Source: Candidatus Omnitrophota bacterium
Lineage (GTDB): Bacteria; Omnitrophota; Omnitrophia; Omnitrophales; JACROU01
Assembly: GCA_029261035.1 (NCBI GenBank)
Contig: JAJDCD010000005.1
Coordinates: 95,677-159,676 of the forward strand
Length of the DNA stretch: 64,000 nt
Reading direction: 5' to 3'
Positions 35,471-44,500 of the stretch are shown here, in pieces. The stretch's first letter is position 1; every line of letters starts with the position of its first letter. The notes beneath the pieces were generated by a model. That model saw only the letters and a list, made by a program, of their open reading frames with translations. It ran no database searches and was not told where the DNA came from. Position numbers and translations under genes: made by a program.

Positions 35471-38400
35471 ATGACGCTTTTGATACGTTTTAAGCAGGCC
35501 GTAACCTATTTTGTTTTAGTTTCATTTTTCTTCTCATTTCTTCCAACAAATTCTTATGCAGATGGTGCAACCATTGGTACAATAAACAGCCTTATGACCA
35601 CCAATCAATCTATGACACCAACACAACTCAAATTAAGCGAAGTAGCCATCCCTAATAAGATAGGTGTTATTGAATATACCTTCAAGGGGAACTCTGCGCC
35701 TTTATTTTATATTCAGGATGCTCATAATTCATTAGAAGCTCAAAAAAACATAGCGGCTTTAATTAGTCTTTTGGTGCAAGAGTACGGTGTTAAGACTGTT
35801 TTGGTTGAGGGAGTTGAAGGTAAGGTAAATCTGGACACTTATTTTCAATTTTCAGATTCTAATGTTAAGGAAAAAGTTTCAGACTATTTTCTGGAACACC
35901 TTCGTCTGAGCGGAGCTCAATATGCTCATATTAATCGAACCCAAGATTTTGATCTTATTGGAATTGATCATTTTAAAACATATAAGAAAAATCTTTCAGC
36001 CTATGAAAAAGCTGCAAAAAACCGAGAAGTCATTCAGCAAGACTTGGCTCGAATTTCTAAAGTTCTTAAGTCTTTAGGGGATCGTTTCTATTCTAAAGAA
36101 ATTAAGGAATGGTTAAAGTTAAAGTTAAGAGTGGAAGATAAAAAGCTTTCGATGGGGGATTACCTGTTTCGTTCGATGAAAATGGGCGATTTTCAATTAG
36201 AACAATTTCCAAATTTGAAATTAATTTCAACATACCTCAAACAAGATCAATTATCTAAAGAAGAAGCAAGCCTTTTAGACAAACAATTGAAACAATTGGA
36301 TTCGGATGTTTTTTTTAATGAATTGAATCAATTTGAAGAGGCTTTAATTAATCAGTTTTTGACGGACGCTACAGCTAAACAAGTATTAAGATATCAACGT
36401 ATCGTTGATTTGTTAAATAAACTGAACCTGATTTCAGTAACACCGGAAGAGTATTTATTGTTGAAAGAAGAGTTGAAAGAATTTAACTCTGAAGTTCTGG
36501 CTAAATTTTTAGCTGCCCATTTAAAGAAAACAATTTTAGTAAAAAAAGAATGGGAAAAGCTAATCAAGAACTCCCTTGAGTTTTATGAGTTGGCTCGCGA
36601 AAGGGATGTTTTCTTCAAAAGACAACTTGAAGCAATTAACACCCCTTCAATTTTGGTTACAGGAGGTTTTCATAAAGAGCCTGTGACTAACTTCTTGAAA
36701 AAGAATAAAATTTCTCATGCTGTTTTGGCACCTCAAATTAGTCGTATCAATAAGAAGTATCAAGAACGATATGATTTCTTAATGTCTGGTCAGTATTATG
36801 ACTTTGAAACATCTTTTATCAAACAAGACCCTGCCGTACAAGCAGCTCAGCAGCAAACCTTAGCTTCATTTGCTCGAGATGGGCGGAATGTTCAAGGGAT
36901 TGTGAATGAAGCGATTATTCAGTTGTTTCCTAATTCCCAAGAGGCTCGTGCTGCTAGTTTAGGAAATGATAATGCTCTAAAAATTGAACAAGCTTTGAGT
37001 CAGGGAGATATTACAACCGGAACCATGCAGTATCTTTATGAGTGGTTGAAGCTTCCTGGAGACTTAACTATTCAAGGGACAAATGTATTAGCACGTATTC
37101 AGACATTGATAGATGGTAAAAATTGGAAAGAGCTTAATGATGCTTTTTTTCAAGAAGTAAAACCAGGAACGGCAGGTGTTCGTGGAGAGTTGGGGATCGG
37201 AAGTAATCGAATTAATGTGGTAACCATTGGTAAGTTTGTAGAAGGTCATGCTCGCCACTTGGAAGCTGTGTGGGCTGGTAAGGTTGAAGGAAAAGAGATT
37301 GATACAAACAAGACAGAAAAGGCTGTAATTTTAGCTTATGATCCTAGAGAAGGTTCTTATGACGCCCAAGCTAAAGGGCCAGGTTATTTAGTTAAAATGG
37401 CTGCTGCCATTTATGCAGCGCATGGATTTAAAGTTTACGTGTTTGATGGTCCTGCACCAACGCCAGAGTTGTCCTTTGCAGTTCAAAAGCTGGGGGCATT
37501 AGCAGGTGCTGTATTTACAGCAAGCCATAATCCTAAAACGGATAATGGGTTTAAACCTTATGACGAAACAGGTCAGCAACTTTTAGGCCCAGATGCTGAA
37601 GGTCTAAATCAATATGTGGCTGAGATAAAACAGTTTTCTGATGTGAAAAAAGCATCTTATGATGAAGCTCTTGAGAAAGGGCAGGTTGAAATTGTAGGGC
37701 CTACCATTGATGAACAATATGTAAGTGAGTTGCTTCAGTATGGTGTGCACATTAAAGCTGATGGTAAATATGACCTAGAACACATTAATACAGATATTAC
37801 TGTTGGATTTTCTCCTTTGCATGGTACAGCGGGAAGAACAGTTCCTGCTTTATTAGCAGAAAGAGGAATTTCTGCAGAAAATATTTTTAATGTTGAAAGC
37901 CAATTAAAACCTGATGGAACATTTCCAACAGCAGCAAAGCCCAATCCAGAAGAGGATGCGGCGTTAGATTTGTTAAAACAATTGGCAGTTGAAAAGAAAG
38001 TTGATGTAGCAGCAGCCAACGATCCTGATGCAGATAGGGTTGCTGTTTTGGTTCCAACCAGTGATGCTAAAGAAGAGTATTTTCTTCTAAACGGGAATCT
38101 ACAAATGGCAGTGATTGCGGATTATTTACTGAACCAACTTTCTAAAAAAGGAACTTTACCTAAAAATTCTGTTTTTTGGAAATCTTTGGTGAGCTCAGAT
38201 CTTATGATGAAAATAGCAGAAGCTTTTGATATTCCAACTGTAGAATCCCGAGTTGGTTTTAAATTTGCCGGGGATAAAATGAAGGAATACGAAAAACTAG
38301 CCGTTGCTCAATTGTTATTAAATGATGAAGAAGAATTTGTTGCTATTAAAACAAAAGTTGAAAACGACGGGTACAAGAGTCTAAATCGATCCGAAAGAGA

Positions 38401-41194
38401 ATTGATTCTTTCTCGTTTCTCTCAAGTTCTATTGTTTGGTGGAGAAGAATCTTATGGGGCTAATCGTGGGGATATTGTTCGAGATAAAGATGGTCCTGCT
38501 ATGATTGATATGTTTGTTGAAATTGTTGGACGGTATAAAAAACAAGGAACAACTGTTTATGATCGTCTTTTTGGAGCTAAAGGCATTTTTGATACCTATG
38601 GGTATTATCGTGAAACTTTAGGTTCTTACAAGACGCAAGGAGCTGAAGGAAATGCAATTAAACAAGCGATTATGACAGAGTTTGCATCCAATCCTCCAGC
38701 AGAAGTTGCGGGAAAGAAAGTTGTGGCTGTGTTAGATTTTGCAGAGCAGACAGCTAAATTACCTAAAGGAACACTTCTTTTTGATGGGGAATATAAAAGC
38801 GAAACTACTCCAGGTAAGTTTGAACTTGAAAATGAGTATGAAGTACATACGTTTAATGACTTGAATGGTAAAAATGTGGGGAGAGAAGGATTTGTGGAGT
38901 TGATTTTTGAAGATGGTTCCCGTGTCATTGTAAGACCTTCAGGGACAGAACCAAAAATTAAATTTTATGCCCTTGGAAGAGGAGAATATTCTGATCGTGA
39001 GGCAGTTGATGTATTTATCTCTGCCGCACAAACGGAATTAGCAGAAATTGCAACCAAAGTTGCAGATAGTTTTAATGCGGCTTCTCTAGGAGCGTATTCG
39101 GAAGCTGAATTGGAAAAAGGGAAGGCTTATTATGAAGGAAGGTTGGATACAACCCCTATTTCTCGACCATGGAGACCTAGCATTGATGCTGACGTTGATG
39201 CTATCTTTAAGATGGATACTGCTGAAAGGTTAGAATACATTGCTTTGGCGGTTGAATCTCTCATTAAGGGGAAGGGTGTTATAGGAACTCTTGCTGCAGG
39301 TGCTAGTTCTCGTATGCCAACTTCTGAGGCTCCTGAAGAAGTTAAAGAATTGATTCAAGGTAGGGAGATTAAGTCTAAAGCTGCTGTTCCAGTAGGTGTT
39401 CTTGATGGACAGGTTTATACTTTTTTAGGAGCTTTCCTAAAAAATATTGAGCGTCTTCAAAATCAAATTTCTGATTTAGCACGTTCTGATGTTAGACCTT
39501 CTGTTTTGATTTTATCTAATCAAGATTATAGGGAAGAGCTTCAGACGGAGTTGGATAGAGAAAGTCGTTATGGTTTAGATGAGAGTCAATTTGTGGTTTT
39601 TAATCAGGAGTTAGGCAACCAATATGTTGCTACTCCAGAGCATGTCAGAAATCTATATGAATCTGGAAAAATTGATAAAGCTAGATACGATCAAGCAATA
39701 GAAATTTCTGAGAATGTTCAAAAGAGATTGTCTGATGGCAGTATTGAGGCGGTAATTTTGGAGGGGGAACAAACTCCTTTAGGTCATGGTGAGTTTTTTC
39801 ATCAATTAATTTCTAGCGGGACATTTTTGCAGCTCGTAGATAAAGGGCATGAATGGATAAGTGTTCGTAATATTGATAATGCAGCGGCCACTTTTGATGA
39901 AGACTGGCTAGTTACTTTGGGTCTTTTTATAAAAAAAGGATTGGCGATGCAGCCTGAGGTATCTCCGCGAAGCCCAGGACAAAAAGGTGGAAGTTTGATT
40001 GTTACTACAGATAACGGAAATCATCGATTGGCTGAAGATCCTGAGATTGCTGCAAAGGGCTCAGAAACCAATTTGCAAAAGGATTATATTGGAGAGACTT
40101 CTTATTGGTTTAATGATGCTGTTGCGATTATTGGAACTCAATTTGTTGTTGATATTTATAAATCTCCTAACCAGTCTAGTGAGGAATTTCTAAATGAACT
40201 TCGTGCTAACGCAGAAAACCCAACTGTGCTTGAAGCAATAGCTGAAAGAGGGAGAAGTAAATTTCCAACGCTCATGGACCCTAAACCAGCGAAAGAAAGT
40301 GACGCAATATCACTAAAGATTGAAACGAATATGTGGCAGTCTACAGGTGTTGGTAGTGGTGCTGTTAGAGTAGAAGCTGTTGGAGTAACTGCAGTAAAGA
40401 ATATAGAGCAAGGTTTTGCTGATTTGCCTCTTGAAGATCAGCGGCAGAAGGTTAGAGAATTAAGAATGTTAGCAACAAAGCAATGGGGGAATCCGGAAGA
40501 TCCTCAAGTTGAAACTTATTATGGAAATAAGCCTTACATAGAACTAATTTTGGAACACATTGCAACTTCTCAATTTATTCCAGAAGGTTTAGATCTGTCA
40601 AAAGCTTCAAGTTTGGGTGTGATGACCAAGGAAAAAAGACTATCATTACTGGAGTCAGCATTTAATGATTATGCTGCTCTCTTGGATCAACCAGCACCGG
40701 TTGTTCTTTCGTTAGACGATGTGCTTAACTTTTCAGATACGGTGGCTAAAGAGGTTCAAGTTCTTCTCTTAGAAGGAAAGATAAAGGTTCTTTTAACAGG
40801 GGTGACTGATCGCTCATTAGTTCCAGATGTTTTTAATCAGGAATCTCAAAATGTAGAAATTATTTCAGATGCTATTAGCGCAAACGATGTATCTAAATAC
40901 AGTGGTTTCTTAGGAAAGGGAAAAGTGGTTCACTTATCTCAATCTTTAGATTCTCCTGAAACGATAGCCTCTCGTTTGGGTGACGCAAAAGACCGCTTTG
41001 TTTTCGTGAAACAACCAGAAAAACAAAACGGAGTATTAAGCGCCGCGCTTCTTTTCGCATCAGGTTCTATTGAATACAAAGAAGCATTCAGACAAGACGC
41101 TTCTGGTTTCTACGTTCCAACAGCCATAGGTCGTCTCATGATGAATTTATTCCAAGAATATGTAGCGCAAACGATTATCGAGTCTGCAGCCTAA
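35471..41194 (+). CDS. Giant exported modular protein 2 (1907 aa): N-terminal domain + phosphohexomutase + UDP-sugar pyrophosphorylase
   Basis: Residues 1-30 are a signal peptide (VLVSFFFSFLPTNSYA). Residues about 75-493 are the N-terminal domain shared by the three giants, with QDAHNSLEAQ (His85), EG (113-114) and GGFH (His401). AASLG (494-498) is followed by a phosphohexomutase (to about 1202). AASLG (1203-1207) is followed by a UDPGP-family pyrophosphorylase (to about 1711). ASSLG (1712-1716) precedes a 191-residue C-terminal domain, possibly a distant relative of those in giants 1 and 3. Both enzymes keep their catalytic motifs, so they look active. AAAGGGA lies eight bases before the ATG. 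The export signal on two normally cytoplasmic enzymes is the oddity. Confidence 0.88.
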   Translation: MTLLIRFKQAVTYFVLVSFFFSFLPTNSYADGATIGTINSLMTTNQSMTPTQLKLSEVAIPNKIGVIEYTFKGNSAPLFYIQDAHNSLEAQKNIAALISLLVQEYGVKTVLVEGVEGKVNLDTYFQFSDSNVKEKVSDYFLEHLRLSGAQYAHINRTQDFDLIGIDHFKTYKKNLSAYEKAAKNREVIQQDLARISKVLKSLGDRFYSKEIKEWLKLKLRVEDKKLSMGDYLFRSMKMGDFQLEQFPNLKLISTYLKQDQLSKEEASLLDKQLKQLDSDVFFNELNQFEEALINQFLTDATAKQVLRYQRIVDLLNKLNLISVTPEEYLLLKEELKEFNSEVLAKFLAAHLKKTILVKKEWEKLIKNSLEFYELARERDVFFKRQLEAINTPSILVTGGFHKEPVTNFLKKNKISHAVLAPQISRINKKYQERYDFLMSGQYYDFETSFIKQDPAVQAAQQQTLASFARDGRNVQGIVNEAIIQLFPNSQEARAASLGNDNALKIEQALSQGDITTGTMQYLYEWLKLPGDLTIQGTNVLARIQTLIDGKNWKELNDAFFQEVKPGTAGVRGELGIGSNRINVVTIGKFVEGHARHLEAVWAGKVEGKEIDTNKTEKAVILAYDPREGSYDAQAKGPGYLVKMAAAIYAAHGFKVYVFDGPAPTPELSFAVQKLGALAGAVFTASHNPKTDNGFKPYDETGQQLLGPDAEGLNQYVAEIKQFSDVKKASYDEALEKGQVEIVGPTIDEQYVSELLQYGVHIKADGKYDLEHINTDITVGFSPLHGTAGRTVPALLAERGISAENIFNVESQLKPDGTFPTAAKPNPEEDAALDLLKQLAVEKKVDVAAANDPDADRVAVLVPTSDAKEEYFLLNGNLQMAVIADYLLNQLSKKGTLPKNSVFWKSLVSSDLMMKIAEAFDIPTVESRVGFKFAGDKMKEYEKLAVAQLLLNDEEEFVAIKTKVENDGYKSLNRSERELILSRFSQVLLFGGEESYGANRGDIVRDKDGPAMIDMFVEIVGRYKKQGTTVYDRLFGAKGIFDTYGYYRETLGSYKTQGAEGNAIKQAIMTEFASNPPAEVAGKKVVAVLDFAEQTAKLPKGTLLFDGEYKSETTPGKFELENEYEVHTFNDLNGKNVGREGFVELIFEDGSRVIVRPSGTEPKIKFYALGRGEYSDREAVDVFISAAQTELAEIATKVADSFNAASLGAYSEAELEKGKAYYEGRLDTTPISRPWRPSIDADVDAIFKMDTAERLEYIALAVESLIKGKGVIGTLAAGASSRMPTSEAPEEVKELIQGREIKSKAAVPVGVLDGQVYTFLGAFLKNIERLQNQISDLARSDVRPSVLILSNQDYREELQTELDRESRYGLDESQFVVFNQELGNQYVATPEHVRNLYESGKIDKARYDQAIEISENVQKRLSDGSIEAVILEGEQTPLGHGEFFHQLISSGTFLQLVDKGHEWISVRNIDNAAATFDEDWLVTLGLFIKKGLAMQPEVSPRSPGQKGGSLIVTTDNGNHRLAEDPEIAAKGSETNLQKDYIGETSYWFNDAVAIIGTQFVVDIYKSPNQSSEEFLNELRANAENPTVLEAIAERGRSKFPTLMDPKPAKESDAISLKIETNMWQSTGVGSGAVRVEAVGVTAVKNIEQGFADLPLEDQRQKVRELRMLATKQWGNPEDPQVETYYGNKPYIELILEHIATSQFIPEGLDLSKASSLGVMTKEKRLSLLESAFNDYAALLDQPAPVVLSLDDVLNFSDTVAKEVQVLLLEGKIKVLLTGVTDRSLVPDVFNQESQNVEIISDAISANDVSKYSGFLGKGKVVHLSQSLDSPETIASRLGDAKDRFVFVKQPEKQNGVLSAALLFASGSIEYKEAFRQDASGFYVPTAIGRLMMNLFQEYVAQTIIESAA
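36965..39076 (+). other. Phosphoglucomutase/phosphomannomutase domain within giant 2
   Basis: Residues 499-1202 of giant 2. All four family motifs are intact: PGTAGVRG near 565 (entry loop), the phosphoserine loop TASHNP with Ser685, the Mg2+ loop NDPDADR (850-856), the sugar loop GGEESYG (990-996) and the phosphate loop RPSGTEPK (1155-1161). Such enzymes interconvert hexose 6- and 1-phosphates. Glucose or mannose specificity cannot be read off. The length fits the longer PGM2-like branch. Confidence 0.93.
39092..40603 (+). other. UDPGP-family nucleotidyltransferase domain within giant 2
   Basis: Residues 1208-1711 of giant 2. The nucleotide loop is GTLAAGASSRM (1272-1282), with a following KAAVPV. 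The uridine/sugar segments PLGHGEF (1436-1442), NIDN (1467-1470) and ETNMW (1618-1622) match the UTP-glucose-1-phosphate uridylyltransferase / UDP-sugar / UDP-GlcNAc pyrophosphorylase superfamily. The reaction joins a sugar 1-phosphate to UTP, the step after the mutase domain. Exact sugar specificity is not resolved. Confidence 0.85.
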
Positions 41195-41213
41195 TCTCGA
41201 TTTCGTTCAAAAT

Positions 41214-41245
41214 GGGCCAGGTCCTTCGGGAGCCTGGCCTTTTTT
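41214..41245 (+). terminator. Intrinsic terminator after giant 2
   Basis: GGCCAGG pairs with CCTGGCC around TCCTTCGGGAG, followed by TTTTTTT. It sits 20 bases after the stop codon. Confidence 0.9.
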
Positions 41246-41281
41246 GTCTCCACCTCATTCCACATCATCCCTTTTATCCTC

Positions 41282-41333
41282 AAAACAGGCCCGGGCCTCT
41301 TTTTTGCGAAAAAAGCAGGCCCGGGCCTGTTTT
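41282..41333. repeat. GC-rich palindrome downstream of giant gene 2
   Basis: AAAACAGGCCCGGGCCT and AGGCCCGGGCCTGTTTT are perfect arms around CTTTTTTGCGAAAAAAGC. It differs from the 35157-35206 copy at only a few central bases. The rest of the 314-base gap (41195-41508) holds the terminator, this palindrome, TCAAAGGTT...ATTAGCT (41371-41391) and a TATAAT box at 41410-41415, which may belong to the promoter of giant 3. Confidence 0.75.
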
Positions 41334-41508
41334 AAGAATTTTGAGAAAAAACTCTGTAACTTGTTTATTTTCAAAGGTTTAAAAATTAGCTCTTTAGTTG
41401 CAATTCTTTTATAATAGGGTACACTTCTACCTTATTCTTAGGTAATTCCTTTGTTGTAACTTTAGGTTCTGGAGACTTAAATCAAGGGAGTTCTATACCC
41501 TGAATAAA

Positions 41509-44500
41509 GTGTCTTTTAGAAAGGTTTTTGCTTATTTAATGGGATTTTTGTTGGCACAAAAATATAGGTGTTTAGTAAGGTTTATATCCATAAACTTGGC
41601 TTTTATCTTTTTGTTGAATACGGTTGTTGAAGCAGCTCCGTTGATGCAACATGTGATGACTCCGTCTGTCTTATCCCAATCTGCTATTAATTCTTTTTCT
41701 CAACCTCCTTATCTTCCTTTAAGCCCAATTCAAATCAATTCCCAGATAGGTTCTGTTCAAGAGAGCTATTTACCCGTAACAAAAAAAGATTCTCCACAAG
41801 TTTACTTAATTCAAGATGCTCATGAGAGTTTGGATGCTCAAGAGAATATTAAGAATATTTTAGAAAAACTTGTTCTAGAGGAAGGTGTGGATACCCTTCT
41901 TTTTGAAGGTGGAAGTCTTGATTTTAATTCAAGTATTTATCAATTCTCTTCTGATATGGAAATAAATCATCGAATGTGGAAAGAGTTGTTTCGTCAAGGG
42001 CACTTGAGCGGGGTGGAGCTTTTTGCTTTAAATCAAAGTGGTTCCGTTCGATTGAAAGGAATTGAAGATGAATCTATTTATTTTAAAAATCTCAAAACAA
42101 TTTTAGATACAAATCGACTTTATAAAAAATCTCAAGATGAGATATTGAGAATAGATCAGCAATATACAATAAAGAAACAAAAAACTTTTTCTGAGCCTTT
42201 AAGAAAATTAATAAAAGAAAGAGATGATTTTAGAAAAAACAAAAACAATTTTAATCCATATATGCTCTTTTTGATGAAAGAAGCTAAAAAGCGTATAAAC
42301 CTGGATTTGTCTCAAGCTAAATACCAAAAGCAATACCCTCAACTTGTGCGTTATTCGAAAATTTCTCAATTTGAAAAAAAGATAAAAGAAAATAGGGATG
42401 AAGTGGAGAAGCAACGTATAGAGCTTTTAGAGTTAACTCAGAATAAGGTGGCTAAGAGTTTGACTAAAGAAAGCTTTCTATTTCTTTTTAATCCAGAGCA
42501 ACATTATTTAGCTCGAGATCAGTTGCGTTGGTATTTTGAGTCTTGGTGCGAATGGGCTCAGGCAGAAAATATTGATGTTCAGTTGTACTCTCATTTTATA
42601 AATTGGATGGCTTATCATATTCTTAAAAATGAAATGAAAGGCCCTCAGCTTTTTGATGAATTACAGACTATTGAAATCTTGTTGTTGAAGAATTTGAATC
42701 TATCAGAAGAAGAACGGAAGTTGTTGGCCGAAGAGGATGGGTGGAATTTATGGAATAAGCTCGTTTCTTTAAAGCTCACAAGAGAGGAGTATGAGCGACT
42801 TAGAGATACAAATCCTAAGAATGATTTAAAGGGTTTGAATTTGTTAACCCAAAAAGCCCTTGAAAACTATGAATGGGTGATCAAAAGAGATGCTGTTTTG
42901 TCAGAAAAAGCAATTGAAGCAATAAATTTAAGTAAGTCTAGTCGAGTTGCTGTCGTTACGGGGGGGTTCCATTCTTACTTTTTAACCCAGAAACTTAAAG
43001 AAGAAAAAAAGAGTTATGTTTTAATTGCACCCCGTATTTCCCAATTAGAGCGTTCTTTGAATTATAAGGATCGAATTCAACAATTATTTTCTTCGACAAC
43101 AGCATTGGATATTCCAGGAGCTCTTTTGAGCGATCTCTCCAAACAACGTTTGCTTGTAGCTGCAAGATCTTTGGGAATCCAAGGGGCTAAGAAAAAGGAT
43201 CTTCCAAGAAAGAGTGGGGCTCAGAGAGAAGATGAAATTTTTAGAACTCATATTTCTGTGCCTATGCCAGAAATAGAACAGATGCTTTCCTTTCCAGGAA
43301 GAATCCAACCATCAATGCAAAATGCTTTGAATGAAACAATCAAGCTGATTGTAACGCTGTTTGAAGATGCTTTAATTTCTGTTAATAGAAATGAAGTAGA
43401 AAATTTAAAGCGATTTCAAAAATACCCAGGAGGAATTTTTTATAATCATTTAACGGATGAGCTTAGAGGTGCTATTTCAAATTCTTTGGACTCAACTTTG
43501 GAGCGCTATCGACGAGAGGGTATTAGTAGGGAGTTTATTCATATTGTATTTCGAGTTTATAAGGACCAAGAAAGTAATTATTTTATTGATGTTATTGACG
43601 AAGGTGTTGGGGAAACAGCAATTAACAAGACGAATGTTAAACGTTATTCCGGAGAACGGTATTTAGGAAAGAGAGGAGTTGATCGAGGGAAATCTCTAGA
43701 AAGTCAAGTGATGGGTGTTTTTGATGCTCAGCTTTTTGAACGAGAAGATGCTCAAGGTGCTGTTTTAGAAATAAAACTCAGCCAGAGAAAAGTCCTTAAT
43801 CATTTTAAGGAATCAATGGAGGGTTTAAACCTTAGAAGGGTTAGTAAATACATGGATTCGTATGGGCAGAGTTTGGGTAGGACTAAAGAAGCTTACAATA
43901 TGCGAATAAATGGTAACCAAGTAAATATACTTGACGCCATGATGGAAGGAGAGTTTAAAACAACTTGGCTCACAAGTTTTAAACCTGAAGCATTGCCTAA
44001 ACTAAAATTACCAGATAAAAAAGAATCGTATTCATTAGATGAGGCTTTTATTGTTTTTAGGCAATTAAAGGGAAGTCGATCGTTAACTAAATCTGCATTT
44101 AGTGCATGGGTAAAAAAGGTTTTGAGTCGTAGAGCGAGTTCAAGGATATCTAGAGAATTGCTATCTAATTTGGTGAATACGTTTAGTCTTAGTGAAGCCC
44201 GTACTCATTTAGGTGGAGATATGGTAACTGTAAGAGAAAAAGCTAAGAAAGCAGGTGCTATTTCTGTAGAACATCGCATGTTTATTTCAAGGGATTGGGT
44301 TGATCGACAAAGAATTTATCGCTATCAATTGGTTCCGGTTCATTTGCTAGCAAAAGTAATGGGTGTGAGTAAGAAAGTTCTATTATCTTATTTGGAAGAG
44401 CCTAAGAAAAGATTCGGGGACTACTTGTGGGAAGAAGACCTCTTAAAGAAGAAGTCTTTGTTAGAAGTATCAGCAGAGGGAACTAAATATCATATGGATG

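Noticed and set aside
35471-41194. Fusion by assembly error of separate mutase and pyrophosphorylase genes
   Set aside because: The frame is open throughout, the joints are the same A-x-SLG linkers seen in the neighbours, and no vestigial start or stop sites lie at the joints.
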